Positions 43,714 to 56,960 of a stretch of 64,000 nt of DNA are shown here, piece after piece; the first letter of the stretch is position 1, and every line of letters starts with the position of its first letter. Source of the DNA: Rutstroemia sp. NJR-2017a BVV2 (lineage: Eukaryota; Ascomycota; Leotiomycetes; Helotiales; Rutstroemiaceae). The stretch spans positions 62,001 to 126,000 of the forward strand of contig NJPS01000045.1 in NCBI GenBank assembly GCA_002946415.1, given 5' to 3'. The notes below the pieces were generated by a model that made no database searches, was not told where the DNA came from, and saw only the letters and a list, made by a program, of their open reading frames with translations. The position numbers and the translations under genes are program-made.

Positions 43714-46700
43714 TGTTCCTATTGCAATTGAAGACTTCTAAGGTGATAATAGAATCAGGAGGCTGCTGCTGCTCAATGCTCTAGCCTGCAGCTTGGAGAC
43801 GAAATGGACTCCTAAGTGACTACGCACAAGGATTCTTTTGGGCTAAGTAACGACGAATTAAAGAGTGTCGTTAATTGATATTGGTCGGCAAATAAAAAGA
43901 ACCAGTAAAGGCTCTGCGACGGTTTTGCGTGCGGCTTCGAGCACCCGTAGGAAGAAGAGCTACAACCAGGGGAAGAATGGCACAGCGTCTGTTTATTTTT
44001 TCCTGCTTGCTTGCTTGCTTTCTCTTTTCTCTAAATTTTCCTACGGCAGTGTTTCGTCAACAAGGGAGTTTACCAAGAACGGGGAAGGGCGATGGCAGGT
44101 CAGGGATTGGTTCTGCCCGTCGAAGCGCGCCTTTCTGTGGTAACGGAAGGCTCGCCAGGCTCGAAAGAAGCGGATGCATTGGATGGGAGGGGTGAATATG
44201 AGGTTGGGAGGGTATGGACTGAACGACCGCATTTGCTTACCTATTCCTTTGACCAATAATTTGGTGCCGCTCGAAATACAGAAAATTTTAATTATTCTCT
44301 CCTGCTACCCGACTAGGTGGCTCACAAGGATTGCGTTCTCTTTTGAGGTAGTACGAGAGGATGATGGTGTGGTGAAATCTGCAGAGGAGGTGTGGGTGGT
44401 GATGGGCGATGGGTCGATGAGATGAATGAAGGGATTCCGGTGATGCGTGATGGGGAGTGAATGGATTGAGGTGTGATGAGAGTGAAGGCGGATGGCGGAC
44501 GGCCGATGGATGGATGCGAGTGTTGGGTTGTTTCGCGCGCGCACACAATGAGTTGAGTTGCAAGGTGCGATGCTTCAGACGCGATAAAATGAAAGCTGGA
44601 TGTGGAGAAAAGTAGGCGTGCAGCTAGGGAAGAACTGGTGAGTAGCCGGCTGTCCTTACTTCCTAGGCCACTATCTCTCGGCATAAGGTTGCTCTTCCGA
44701 AGTGTTTCTATCAATTGTTTGTGAAAATTAAAATGCTTGACTTCCAGAAGAGGAAATCTGCATGAGGACAGACGTGAAAACGAGCTGACCCTTGTTTGGA
44801 AAGCGTGACGGTTACTAATGGCGCGCAGGCCTTCGTTCGTTCTACCGAGCACCGTCCTGCGTACATTCATCGTACAGAGTACATCTCGTATCGTACATCT
44901 GCACAGATGCAGCAAATCGACGGAAGCCGTTCAGATTCGTCTACACCTTCTGCAACTGTGGGAATCCGGATAAAGCCCCTACACACCTGTGTATCTCCTG
45001 GGCTTGGACGCTTCTTACTGTCTTTCCGTCTCCTCTGCACCCAGGTAGCTCAACGGTTGGACTTGAAGTTAACGGGTACTCTGCTACTTGGGCAGTGCTC
45101 TGAAGACCCAACACGGCCAATACCAGTGGGACACCGGAAGCACGAACGATTTGCGGAAGTACTAGGTGTGCTAATCACTAAATACTCCAATTTTCCACCC
45201 ATTGCACCGAATGCAGAGGAGCCCTGTAGGTAGGTAGTGGAGCTCGTAGCCAAGGTCTAGCCTCTACGTCGTATGATTGAACTCTCCAACTCCGAATGCC
45301 CTATCTGGGTATGCTCCGGTTCCCAATCTAGGGCGCGTTTGTATTTCATTTATCATTCAATGGTACACTTACGTTTCAAGTTCGTCAAGGGGTTCCAAAT
45401 GTCCGAAGGTCAGGGTCCAACCGCGAATGCAAGGAGAGAACGACGCTTGAGATCTAAAGCCCCGATATAGAAATCAGCCTTACTCGTACATGTATGTGCT
45501 TATCCTCTTTCGCATTCGCTCTGTGCTCATCCTGCATCTGTTCTCGTTGTATCCACACCGCATGCTACAACTGGATATGAGCCTTCGTGGGTAGCTGTGC
45601 CTGGGAAGTGGGAACCTTCCTCCTATCAACAGTATTACCCTATGACTTCAAAACATCATCATGGAGCTTCACAGTCCAAGGGCATGCTCTTGGATGTTCT
45701 ATGCCATGAAACCCCTGCCGATGTCACAGCAAATGTCTAGTGTATCTCAGAAGAGGTTATACTACCAAGTTTGGTTTATACTTGTTCAAATGGGGAAGCT
45801 CAATCTGTCTCTTGATTTGTCCAAACCAATTATATCATGCAGACTAAGGAGCGTCCCCACCAAAGTTTTCTCTTCCGTTCCAGGACACCGATCTGCGGCG
45901 AGGATTTGGCGCACCTTGTCTGCAGTCGCCAGTCACACAGTTGCAGCATGAATAAGTTTCCAAAAATTGCAATGGCGAATGCGACACTCCCTGGAGAGCT
46001 GGCCCCTCCTCGACGAGCTTGTCCATGAAACGAACTACTATCTAGATTGGCGTGTAAACAAGGACCAAGGGCATCCTACCATTCTCACTTACCGGGCGTC
46101 CCTAGCCTTCGCATGCGTGCTTACCATCAATATGTATTCATCGGTGATACGGAGGCCCTAAGCGCCAATGGGATCATGAGTCCCAGAAAATTGATGACCT
46201 GCAGCTGAAATCTGCAACGACCACTGGGGCATGGCTGGCTTGCCTGGCTTGCCGGACGGAATCACTTCCCCGTAACACGACAGAATCAAGTTTGAGGTGT
46301 CGCGGAGACAACTTTCCGACCCCAAACTAACATTACTTGGTCGAAGTTCAGCTGCTTCGTTCTTGGAGATTGAGCTCAAGAAGAAAGGATAGGCTCTGGC
46401 CCGATTCTGTTACGTATGCATGAGAGATAGCTGCTCAAAGCTGGCGTCAAAAGAGCGATAGCATAATACATGCAGGGCGATACCGCCGTTGCATTCCTTG
46501 GGGAACTAGGGGAACTAGGGGAACTAGGGAAAAGCAATGCAGCATATCCCGCGATATAAATGAGTCCAGGCCTGTGCTCACACCGAACCAGAGCTTGTGC
46601 AGATCGTCTCTTCCATACGAGGGCCAACCAAAGTATGGTACAGTAATACTCTGGGCAGCAAGAAACGAGTGGACTGACAACATGACATATATGTTGTGTA

Positions 46701-47105
46701 AGGTAAGTATCATTTTCTCACTGCAGGTGGGAAAAAGTGGACCGAGAACATTAGAAAAGGTAATGCACCAAAGAGACAGCTTTACGGAACAACTAATGCA
46801 CATGCTTACTTAGTCCTACCCCTTGCTGCCATATGTGATGTGATGTATTATTAGGATCTCGATCTCGATACAGGCAAGAAGTCACGAGCTCATTGCGGTA
46901 CGAAGTTCAAGAGACGGTTGTTGTACCTCAAAGCTCTCCCGGTGGAGGAGGCTGCACTAAACACTAAAACACTCGCAGGACCACTGCACGGATCATTCCG
47001 CGGGCCGGAGGATCCGGTGGTCCTAGCTGAAGCTTCGATTCGTGCTAACACCACCACTAAAATTTATCCCTCCAAACCACCTCCCAATACAGAAAAAGCT
47101 CAACA
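43714..47105. other. 3.4-kb gene-poor region between divergent GBP2 and COQ9
   Basis: No gene could be supported. Frames at 44.0-45.2 kb overlap on both strands without family resemblance. A hairpin with 10-bp arms (45040-45049 / 45083-45092) encloses a box A-like sequence. A 9-bp tandem repeat lies at 46500-46529. A plus-strand frame around 45.62-46.03 kb looks weakly coding but is broken by stops. Confidence 0.55.
46500..46529. repeat. 9-bp tandem repeat GGGGAACTA, 3.3 copies
   Basis: Three perfect units followed by GGG in non-coding DNA. Confidence 0.9.
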
Positions 47106-48098
47106 ATGTCCACTCCCACACTCCGACAACTACCTCGCCGTCTGCGGCCTTCTCAATTTCAATGTCCTCATAAGATCACCCTTCTACCTCCCCGATCTTA
47201 CCACTCTTACGACAGACCCACCACCGACGCCGAAACATCCCCATTCCCCCCCACCGAATCAAAGATCCTTCGCGCTGCGCTTCCGCACGTTCCTGAGCAT
47301 GGCTTCACACTCTCTACTTTGTCGCTCGGCGCGCAAGATGTGGGATACATACCTGCGGCGATAAATCTCTTTCCGAAAGGAGCGTTTAGTCTTGTGCATT
47401 ACCATTTATACACGCAAAGGCTAGCATTGAAGAATCACAAAGAACTCGTTGTGCCGCCGGCAGACGTAGCGGGGCAAGAACCGCCGAAGGGTGTCGGGAG
47501 AAGAGTTAAGGCACTGGCGTGGGAGAGGCTGATGGGAAATAGGGAGGTGATAGATAAATTGCAAGAAGTACGTTCATATTGTTTTACTTCCATTTTGGTT
47601 CCGCATGTTCTGTATGTTTTGCTTCTTGCGGGACACTTCCTTCAACTTCCAGACTCTGCTTCAATCCAACTCCTGCTCCTATCCGTCACCCTCCTCCGTC
47701 ACTTACCTTTCAGCACTTAACTAATCCCTCCCATTCAATCCTTACACAAACTAACAAACCCCTAGGCCTTAACCCTCCAAACCCTCCCCTCCAACCTCCC
47801 CACATCCCTCCACGAGCTCCATCTCCTCTCCGACGAAATATGGTTCCTATCCGGCGACACTTCAGTTGACAGTTCCTGGTACACGAAACGCGCCACCCTA
47901 AGCAGTATATACGCAGCCACGGAGCTGTACATGACGACAGATAGATCCGCAGGATTCAAGAACACGCGGGAATTTTTGGATCGACGGTTTAGGGATTCGC
48001 AGGCGCTGGGACAGCTGGTGGGAGGGGTTGGAGAGTGGGTGGGGTTTACGGTCAGGGCGGGGGTTAATGTTTTGAGGAGCAGGGGTGTGAGAGTTTGA
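47106..48098 (+). CDS. COQ9: Ubiquinone biosynthesis protein COQ9, mitochondrial
   Basis: Two exons, 47106-47567 and 47766-48098 (198-bp pyrimidine-rich intron), 264 aa. Coq9 is a lipid-binding TetR-fold protein that presents intermediates to the hydroxylase Coq7 in the coenzyme Q complex of the inner mitochondrial membrane. The N terminus is an Arg-rich, acid-free presequence (MSTPTLRQLPRRLRPSQFQ). The helical domain follows (ILRAALPHVPEHGFTLSTLSLGAQDVGY; WERLMGNREVIDKLQE), and exon 2 gives the conserved ligand-binding part with DEIWFLSGDTSVDSSWYTKRA and LYMTTDRS. Length is normal. Confidence 0.94.
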
Positions 48099-48687
48099 GG
48101 GCAAGGAGGGGGAAAAGATATGGCGGGATGGAGGGGTAGAGCTGATGTGTAGGATTAGGGAAGGATGAAGAGATCGCAAAGGCGGTGCACAATACTTCAC
48201 TTCGCGTTGGAATAATGCGCGAAACATTGAGTCGAGTAGAAAGATAGACGGAGTCATGTATCATATATACTCTTATATTCATGATATATGATGTACGACT
48301 AAGCAAAAGCCCGAAAATCAGTATCAACTCATGACTTAGATCAAGAGATTTCTCTTAATAAACGTCCTCCACTTATATCATAGCAAGATATGTATAGTAC
48401 CGTACAGTTCCTAAACTCCACCTGACTTCTCGAACACCATTTCATCTCCCCCAGGACCTTTAGAACAATCAGCCGTAGATGTACAGCACAAGATCCCCCC
48501 GCCCCCCTCATGCCCGGCCGTATCCGCCAGAGTATATTTCTCATGTTCCATTTTCCATGCCCCTTCCCAAAAACGCCATTCGTCACCAAGAGCACACAGG
48601 GCCCATCCACCCAGAATCTAACCAAAACCACAGTCCCATCCCGGAGCTCTTGACCCCTTTCTGGTTCTCTCATCTGGTTCCTTCTCA
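48099..48687. other. Intergenic between convergent COQ9 and SMC6
   Basis: 589 bp of 3' flanks with an A/T-rich TATATATACTC-type segment near 48260-48290. No gene seen. Confidence 0.6.
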
Positions 48688-51600
48688 TCATGCACCACCC
48701 ATCATAACATCAATCCGTCTTTCTTTCGGATCTCTGGGGTCGGGGAGTCTATTTAAATCACGTTAGCATAAAGTTAATAGGTGAATAGAGAGGAGCTTGA
48801 AGGGAAAGGGGGAAAGAAAGAAAGCTGCAACGGGAGAACGTACTTATGAATATGCACATCCTCATCGATATCCAACCCATTGCCCAATGCCTTTGGCGTA
48901 ATCAGGATGAATTGTCTTCCTACTGCTTTTCTCGCCGCTGAGATCTATTTTTGTTAGATTGGTTATTAGCCGAAGCCCTCTCTCTCTCCTACATATCTGA
49001 AGTACGACGACAGTAGAGAAAAGGGTATAACTCACAATCATCCTCGTACTAACATCCCTATTCACATCATCCATAAAAACATCAAACTCATCCAAACACC
49101 TCAACGGCGCCCCCATCGCCTCCCACAACGCCAACAGCAAACAAATCGAAGAAAACGACTTCTCTCCCCCCGAAAGCGTCTTCGTATCTCTCCCCTTCTT
49201 ATTACTACTCGTCTCATCCGGCTCGACATGAACATCCAGCAACTTCGCCCTATGATCAATCGTAAGTTTCCCCCTGAACGCTCTCTCACTGAGGAGGTAA
49301 TTGAAGTTGATGCGCGATCTCGCCGAAATGTGGCGTTGAAAACTGCGGAATTGCGCCATACGCTGCTGGAAGGATTGCTTGAGGAGTTTGAGGAGCTCTT
49401 CGAGGATCTTGCGGTATTCTTTCGCGGTGCTGAGAGCGTGCTTGGCTTTTTCGAGCGCTTCTACGACTTCTTGGTCGGTGGCGCCGATGCGCTTGGAGTA
49501 TTTCTTGAGTTGTTCTTGGAGACTGCTGAGCTGGGCGTCGAGACTGGCTCGGGTTTCCCCGGGGGGGATCGATACCCGATTAGGATATACCTGGGCAGCT
49601 TGCTCTGTGAAGTTTTGAACCCGCTCGATTTGATTTTGCACTTTAGCCTCCGCTTCCACCTTTTGCTGCTGGAGACCTTCCAGTTCTGCAATCGCACTGT
49701 TCTTGTCTCCAAGTGCAAGTTTTCGAGCATCCTGTTTCAATCTCAACTTCTGACGAGCTTGAGTGATGAGATTTTCGTGCTCGGTAACCTTGGCTTTGGC
49801 TGCAGTGAGGGCCTTCTTGGCTTCACTTGCCTTCTTATTAGCCTCTTTCTTCTCTAAAGCTGCATTACCGTAATCATCTTCGTTTCTTTTGACATCACCC
49901 TGTGCATCTTCCAATTGCTTATTGAGGTTCTCCAATAAGCCATCCTCGATGTTAAGACCGTCATACTCTGCTTGCAGAGCATCAACTCGCTCGTCTGCCT
50001 TTTGAGAGCGGACCTTGAACTGTCCCTGCTTGTTCCTATGTTGCTGAATGGCCTTTTCGGCTTGTTGAGCCTTCTGCTGCAACATACGATGGTTGCTGGC
50101 AAGTTTCACTTCCTCTTCTTTGAGTTGCTTCAATGTCTCCTGTTGTAGCAGCAGACGGCTTTCGGAGTCCGTGACCATACGAGGGTTTCTCATAAAGGGC
50201 TTGACAAAGTCAGTAGCGCTGTTTTGTTGATTTCTTCCCGAAAAATAGAGTCGAACTCCGTAGCCTCGCTTCTGTGGATTGAAAGTAAAGCATTGTTTGA
50301 CGTTGGCTGGCTTCGAACTAGGTTGCATGATCCGATAGGCCTCGTCTCGGTCTTCTATCAGAAGAGTTTGCTCTATGTTCTGGTTGATGATGAGGGTATT
50401 TCTGATGAGATCATTCTCAATTTCTAATGCCCTCAGAGCCGTCATGAAATGCGGGTCTGGCTCATTTCTGGAGGTGTCGAGACGTTGAGAATTGCCAATG
50501 AAAATGTTGGATTGGAGTCCAACTTGGTTCATAATAGCCTGCAGCCTGGCCTGATCTTGTCTGTTCGTAACAACAAATGCATTTAGAGCACCGCCAAAGA
50601 CCTGCTCAAGGATATCGGACCACTTTGGCTCCTTGAGCTTAAGATGTAGCCCAATAGGGCCCAAAGGCTTCTCGCGAAATTCGCGGTCATCGCGGATTCT
50701 GTTCATAAGCTGTTGCATCTTTGGGTGGTATCCAAGCATAGGATTTGGACGCTCGTTTTGCAGATCTCGAACACGTGTGGCACATGCTTCAACCTCTCGT
50801 CTCTTCGCGTCCAACGGTCCCTGCTCATCTGCGAACGCCTTTTTGGCCGCTTGACTTCGCTCTATGAGTTGCTGCAGTTCGTCCTGGGTAGCATCGAAAG
50901 CTCTTTTAGCCTGTAGAGCAGCTTCTTTAGCTTCTTCAATTTCAGCAAGCTTTCGGGCATGGGATCCACCGTTTGCGTTTTCTATACGCTTTAGCTCCGT
51001 GTCAATCTCCTTTTGTATGTTGTCAACTCTAGTCATTGCAGAAGTAAGCTCTTCTCTAATACCACGATGCGCTGTATGAAGATTTTGGACTTCCTTCTGT
51101 GCCTTGTCAGATTCTTTCTTGGCTTCTTCCTCTTGCTCTTTCAATGGAGTGAGTTCAGCATCAAGCTGTTGTATCTTTTGCTCGGCGCGTTCAGCCGAAG
51201 AATTCATTTCGTTGTAATGTTCATCTCGCTCGCCAACATGTTTCTCCTGACGTTCGATCTTTTCTTGAATCTCTGTCACGTTCTTCTGGCGCTCTTCTAA
51301 TTCTTTTTCTTGCTCCTCAACTTGACACCACGCAAGCTGTCTCACAAATTTCTTTCTCGCCAGTTTCATCTCTCCATGTTGTTCCACAATTTGCTGTTTC
51401 GCTTCTGCTTCTCGTAGATTCCTCTCCAGAATCTGATAGTCATCAGCAGTGTCCTTTAGTTTTGCTTCAATTTGGTCACAGCTTTCTGAAACAAGGGCGT
51501 AGTCATTGTCGAGCTGTTCTAGTTGGACACCTTTCACGAAAAACTGATATTTCGTGGCAGGAGTGGAGTCTTTGATGAAGGTCTTCGCCTCGTCTTGTGT

Positions 51601-52475
51601 GAGAACATTCATCGGATTATCCACTTGAAGCTGGAAGTACTCAATAATATCGTCCAGATCGCTCTTCTTATTGGATATAGTCCTCCCATTTGCTGCTTTC
51701 AGCTTGTAATTGCTACCGCCGGATTGCGAAAAGTGGCGCTCGACGATGATGGACTTCCCGTATACATCAGGCTGATACGCATCGTTACCCTGATTCTTCA
51801 ATTTAACTATAAGCATTCCTTGGTCGGTACCATTCTTGATCAGGCTTTTCATGCTGGTTCCACGATTTGTGCTGCTCGGCTTTCCACCAAGACAGAGTGT
51901 AATAGCTGTCAGAACAGCACTCTTCCCACTACCATTCATACCAACAACAAAATTGATGAGGGGTCCCAGCTTAACATGGAGCTTCTCGTGGTTCATGAAG
52001 TTTATGCACGTAACTTCCTCGATAATTGAGTTCTCCGCCGCATGGTTCTCCCCGATTTGCTGAGTATTGGCCAGAAATCTCTGCGTGGCGATCTGATCGT
52101 CCAGGTCAGGATTTTCTAAATGTTTGAAACCAGCATCGCGGATTATCTCGTATTGTGTGCCCGGTGGCATGGACATGTCCTCATCATCTTCCGCATTGTT
52201 GTCACTTTGGTCCTCAGACGAACTAGATGAATCCACGTCTCCATTGGCTCGAGATCTTGATGACAGCGGCATAGAAACACGTACTCGCTTTCGTTGCTGT
52301 CATATTTCGTCAGTATATTGGTGGTGAAGTGGGAAGGCTGTCGCAAATCCGGAATAGCAGACAATAAGGAAATGCCTTAGAAAATACTCACTCCATCATG
52401 TTGCAAACTTGAACTTGCCCTTTCCGTAGCGACAACTTCATCGTCTTCCCATCTTGTGCGTTTGTGCGGGGCCAT
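48688..52475 (-). CDS. SMC6: Structural maintenance of chromosomes protein 6
   Basis: Four exons on the minus strand: 52475-52392, 52296-49036, 48944-48844, 48748-48688; introns of 95, 91 and 95 bp; 1168 aa. Smc6 is the ATPase partner of Smc5 in the Smc5/6-Nse complex for recombinational repair and replication-fork stability. The first exon is Arg/Lys-rich (MAPHKRTRWEDDE). The Walker A motif GMNGSGKS is at residues 147-154. Long coiled coils flank a hinge (LGPIGLHLKLKEPKWSDILEQVFGGALNAFVV). The ABC signature LSGGEKSFSS and Walker B region LDEFDVFMDDVNRDVS are intact. Exons 3 and 4 supply the conserved C terminus (QFILITPKALG, HIHKLPDPRDPKERR, MMGGA). The big exon alone reads on into an intron, so the two small 3' exons matter. 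Confidence 0.96.
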
Positions 52476-52793
52476 CTTGATGTGCGACCACTCCGCTTTG
52501 GAAATTTTGTAAGCTGATGGATGGTAAACGCGTTTAGAGATAGCTATTTACGCGTATAACGCTAAGAGATTGTGGGGTCTCACCAGAGTTCTACCGACCC
52601 GCATGGCTTAACTCGAACCGTCTAATTCGTCAATGCTTTTGCTACACTTCGACATACACTGCCTGCGACGCATGCAATTGTGACGACAACAAATGAATCT
52701 CATCACCAACTTCTCATTTTTATTTTGTTTCCTCTTGCTTATGCTAAAATATCTGCCCCAATCATCTACTCAAACTTCTAGAATCAATATATC
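52476..52793. other. Intergenic, SMC6 promoter
   Basis: 318 bp between two minus-strand genes, with an ACGCGT-type sequence (aaacgcgttt near 52530) resembling the MCB/MluI cell-cycle box. It sits about 55 bp upstream of the SMC6 start, which would suit a replication gene. One copy only. Confidence 0.5.
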
Positions 52794-54422
52794 TTATCGA
52801 TCCACATCCATCCTCTCTGCGGCACCATCATTCAGCGTATCCCTCATAGACCATGCCATAATACCCCATACTACATTCATAGCCTCGATTCGCTCCTCCG
52901 CAAGAAATACATCATACCACTTAGATCTCCACACGGTCGTTCTAGCCAAAGCTTGACGACCCTTCCCACCGTCTTCGAGCTCATCCAATAAGCCTTTCCC
53001 TACTCTAGCCCTCAGGAATCCAATATGATGATTTATACAACTAACCAGAAACACATCATCCCATTCTCCTTGCGCTCCGCCTAATTTTCCAATGGCCATG
53101 TATCTTGCCTTCCTATCCCAAGTTGAGGATGGTGGTAGCATCTTTCGATAATTGTCGTAGATTTGCATAGTCCCACCAGGTCTCGATGTCCTTGCTTTCT
53201 TTTGCGGCGGTCTCTTGTTGTCCCCCGACCCTGGGCCAGAATTAAAGCCTTCAATCCGTGCTTTGATATCCGACACTAAATCGGCAGTAGTGGGTGGTGG
53301 TGCAGTTGGTGTCGGAGAAGATTCAATTTCTTTCCCGATAGGACCACCTTTTCCACCACCCCAGCGAGGAACACTGGTCCACCACTTGCCATCACCAAAC
53401 GGTTTCTCAGCTTTCCCTTCACGATTGCGCTGCTGAGCAGTGAGCAGAATAGCAATTATTTCACGCGCTAAATCAAGATTGCTGTCCAAGGGCGTGGTAA
53501 AGGAAGTTGTAGAGCGACAAGACAAGGCCGCAAGTGGACCTTCTACAATGCCAGCTCGCGCAGACGTTCGATCGGTTGGCGTACGGTAGATCATGGTGAG
53601 AGTAGCGGGGATGTGAGAGGCTGGAGACGAAGGCGATGGTGGGTGGAGATGTAGGCGAGGTTCGACACGAGGAAAGGCAACATTGCAACCAAAATCATAA
53701 GCAACAAGTTTGACGAAGGAAGCTAAAAGCCCTTGTCGATACTCAGCAGGTGTTTGGGAGCCAGTACCGGTGCGAATGTGTGTTTTTTCGTGGTTTGGTG
53801 TTGTGTCCTGTTTTGACCCTTCTGCATTACCGTTTTCAGTTGCGTCAGGTGATGAATTGGATTCTTTAGGTAAAGATGTATCGACCCAGTAACTTGAGAA
53901 CACTTCCAGGTTTTTGTAGAATTCATAAGCATTTCCCAATCGAGGGGCATGTGTTCCAGGAATTGCTGGGATTCGACGGATAGTACGGAATGCGGCGGTA
54001 TTCTCAATGGAGAGTTCTTTTCGGCGTTCTAAATAAGTCTGCACTCCTGGTGATTTATTACCATTGTTCAGAGGTCTCTTGCTTGCCGCGTTTGCAGCTT
54101 CTAAACCGTCCTGGGGAATTGCGATCCATTCCTCAACTGGAGGGAGATATGAGGCATCTGGTAAAAGATCTTGAGGCGAGGCATTTGGAATCACATGAAT
54201 TCCTAATGCCTCAAAATGTGAAATCCGTATGTCCGTTGGGCGATGAATCGTTTGAAGAAACGTTACTAGGGGGGTCTCTCCAAGTGGGACACGCTCTGGT
54301 GCTTGTGGTGTGCTGGACGGAAAGGTGAGTGGTGTTGGAGGAGGAATTTTCCTAGGAGCACCATCTGGTGTGGTAGCTGACGCCGCTGTAGAATAGTAAG
54401 AATCTGGAGCATTTCTGAACAT
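52794..54422 (-). CDS. Conserved-looking hypothetical protein
   Basis: Single exon of 542 aa; I do not recognise it. The N-terminal 40 residues are Pro/Thr-rich. A well-ordered block follows (PLVTFLQTIHRPTDIRISHF, LLPDASYLPPVEEWIAIPQ, PGVQTYLERRKELSIENTA, TIRRIPAIPGTHAPRLGNAY). A central part with LLASFVKLVAYDFGCNVAFPRVEPRLHL precedes a Pro-rich loop and basic stretch (KRPPQKKARTSR, possible NLS). The C-terminal block (YRKMLPPSSTWDRKARYMAIG, NHHIGFLRARVGKG, WGIMAWSMRDTLNDG) is rich in Trp and aromatic residues. No signal peptide or membrane segment. The frame is open for a few codons upstream but the first ATG is at 54422. Confidence 0.8.
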   Translation of the reverse strand: MFRNAPDSYYSTAASATTPDGAPRKIPPPTPLTFPSSTPQAPERVPLGETPLVTFLQTIHRPTDIRISHFEALGIHVIPNASPQDLLPDASYLPPVEEWIAIPQDGLEAANAASKRPLNNGNKSPGVQTYLERRKELSIENTAAFRTIRRIPAIPGTHAPRLGNAYEFYKNLEVFSSYWVDTSLPKESNSSPDATENGNAEGSKQDTTPNHEKTHIRTGTGSQTPAEYRQGLLASFVKLVAYDFGCNVAFPRVEPRLHLHPPSPSSPASHIPATLTMIYRTPTDRTSARAGIVEGPLAALSCRSTTSFTTPLDSNLDLAREIIAILLTAQQRNREGKAEKPFGDGKWWTSVPRWGGGKGGPIGKEIESSPTPTAPPPTTADLVSDIKARIEGFNSGPGSGDNKRPPQKKARTSRPGGTMQIYDNYRKMLPPSSTWDRKARYMAIGKLGGAQGEWDDVFLVSCINHHIGFLRARVGKGLLDELEDGGKGRQALARTTVWRSKWYDVFLAEERIEAMNVVWGIMAWSMRDTLNDGAAERMDVDR

Positions 54423-56632
54423 GATTTGATGCAAATGGATTCATTGGCATATCAGATAGAGTGAGTGAAGCACCCCGGATAATGATCAAGTCCAACAAAG
54501 ATATGAAACAGACGCAAGGAACATGGTTCTTGAGTCATTTGCATTGCTTTCGTCGGGCATTCATGACTACGATACTTGTCGTTGCATGATGAATTATACA
54601 AGTCCGGGAATATCTGACATGTATTATCATTCCTAGAGGAAGCATGTCGCGAGAATGGTATGACCATTCTTATATGCTGATCATTAAGATCATTAAGATC
54701 CCTCTGTATCAGAAGTATTTCATGTACCGAGACATGTAGCGGGCATCGACAACAGCGCGGGTTGGTAGCTATGAAGCCTTCTTATTGAAGGCGCGAGTAA
54801 GGTCGTTGACCTGACTTGTGGACTTCACGCCACTAGCATGCGGCTTCCGCATGCAGCATGGTGCCTCGAATAGATGGGGAAAGCGCGTGTGAGGAGTCAC
54901 TGAGGACCCCATTCAGGAAAGGATAAGAGAGTTTATTTGATGCTTACCAATGTGTGCCAAAGTACCAAACATATTGGTGGTGATGAGGTTAAGGGTGCAA
55001 TTTTCCCCAAGTTCTGTTCCTGTTCTTGTTCCTAACCCGGAGAACCTAAAGCTCTAATCTCCACCTCGTTAACGGTTTAATGCAAAACAGTCGAGACTAA
55101 TCATTGATTGGTTAGAAGCAGGCAGCCATGAAGTATTTCAATGTCGCTCTTCGTAGTCGCGAGCTGGATCTCGAAAATCTGGGGTCCTACGGGTATGAAA
55201 TCCGAAATTTTCCTTGTCGTTACTCTACAGTACGGTCTACTGTTACTCGGATGTTGTGGAGAATACACGACCAGATACAATAGTGACTGGCTGCAGGAAA
55301 CGCGTGCACAGCTGCAGCTGTCGCGCAATACAGGTACGCTTCTTCCAATCAACTTGCCGGGATTGGCGGGCGGTGGACCTGGACAATTGTTATCCGCGCA
55401 GTCGTTCATTGGCTGTGCATGAATAACTGTTGGTTATATCACGGATTCACGCACATGGACCAAAGGAATTGGAGGGTATTCGCTTTCAGAATAGAAGGCC
55501 GAGTAGCGGTATCAGATTGTGGGAGGAATCCATGAGGCTTGAATTTCACAGCAGAATCTACTTGTGTGTAGGACTTGTGTAGGGCAGTAAGCGGCAATTT
55601 GGAGGGGCAGCCAAGGGACAGACATTAGATCGGATGGTATTAGTGACATCGTACTCGCATTTGGAGCTTTACGAAGGGCGGACGCTTTCTGGGATAAGCC
55701 GGAAATAAGGGCGTAAATTAACCTCCAAGAACTGGTGGAGAGCGTGAGAGCGTGAGAGCGTTGTCCTGACGCCCGAGTGCATTTCCCGTCAAATACTGCC
55801 GACTTCCTACCGATATGCATTAAAGCCGGTTGATTAATGCAGAATCCTCTTTAGACAATCATGTACAACCGAAAAGACCCTTTCCTCGAGGGTCTGGACG
55901 ATTTGCTGCCCAGATAGGTCAACATTTTCCTAGGTAGGTAGTTGACATATGCTGTGACAGTGTCTCATATTCGGAGCACGTCTAAGCCGTGTGGGATGAG
56001 CGTTGCACGTTATTCATGCCACAGCAAGCACAGCACCATAGCACCACAGCACAGATCCTACAACCTTAAACTTTCTTTCGACCCTCATGTTTCCACGGAC
56101 GTCGCTCGCTGAGCTTGCTGTTGATGAAGGTTAACGTTTTCTATTCATTAACATGACACCTTCCTCTCGTCCTAGCAATGCGATTCTTCGCAAGTCAATC
56201 CGAATGAGTTGCACGGAAACAAGCTGGAGTAAAATAGATTAAAGATGAGGCAAGAGTGGGACCACACTGACAATATGCTCCTCCTCTTCTTCTTCCGGGC
56301 CCGAAGAAACATCTCGCCAAGGCTGCTCGGCCTGCGGTTCAAACAAGATAAACTGCTCACCAAACATGGCGACCGAAGTAGGAGACCTGCTGGACCCGCA
56401 CTGCGAACCTCGAGGCTCGAAGAAGTCGCAGTCGTTCCTCCTTACCGCTATGTCTCGATGGGTTACCAGACTTTGGATGAAGTGGAGCGAACTTCCTCTG
56501 TCTGAAGAGACTCAATGTTTCCGCTTTTGACCTAATACGAGCACGCCCAGTTGTCAACGGCTCTAGAACTTTCCCTATGCGAGTCACCAACGTTGACAAC
56601 TTGACATGATGCAATGGTTAGTAGTGGGCTGT

Positions 56633-56674
56633 CTGTGGTCTGTGGTCTGTGGTCTGTGGTCTGTGATCTGTGAT
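56633..56674. repeat. 7-bp tandem repeat CTGTGGT, six copies
   Basis: Four perfect CTGTGGT units and two CTGTGAT variants, non-coding. Confidence 0.9.
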
Positions 56675-56960
56675 TAGACCCATTGTGAAAGTGCTGTATC
56701 TGGACTCCGCATGTGAAAAGAAACATGTATCCAAAGGACCAAAGGAAGATGAAGAGGATATATTAATTGCATCCACTTGGTGGGCTAAGTGGATACTGTT
56801 TGCTCAAAGAGCTCGAGGCAGGAACATCTAATGCAGCGCATCTACAGCCACAGATCGTGGGTAGCTTATGGTTTCGCGTGTTCTCGAGCAGGAGCCGGCA
56901 CCCGAGGAACCTCCAATATAAATCCCACCACTAAACGATGGCTTTCTAAAAGTCGTCATA

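Noticed and set aside
44322..44915. 197-aa minus-strand ORF in the gene-poor region
   Set aside because: Composition is Ser/His/Pro-rich low complexity and no conserved block is visible. Overlapping frames on the other strand are equally long.
45661..46028. Weakly coding-looking frames upstream of COQ9
   Set aside because: Interrupted by stops, no consistent splice sites, no family resemblance.
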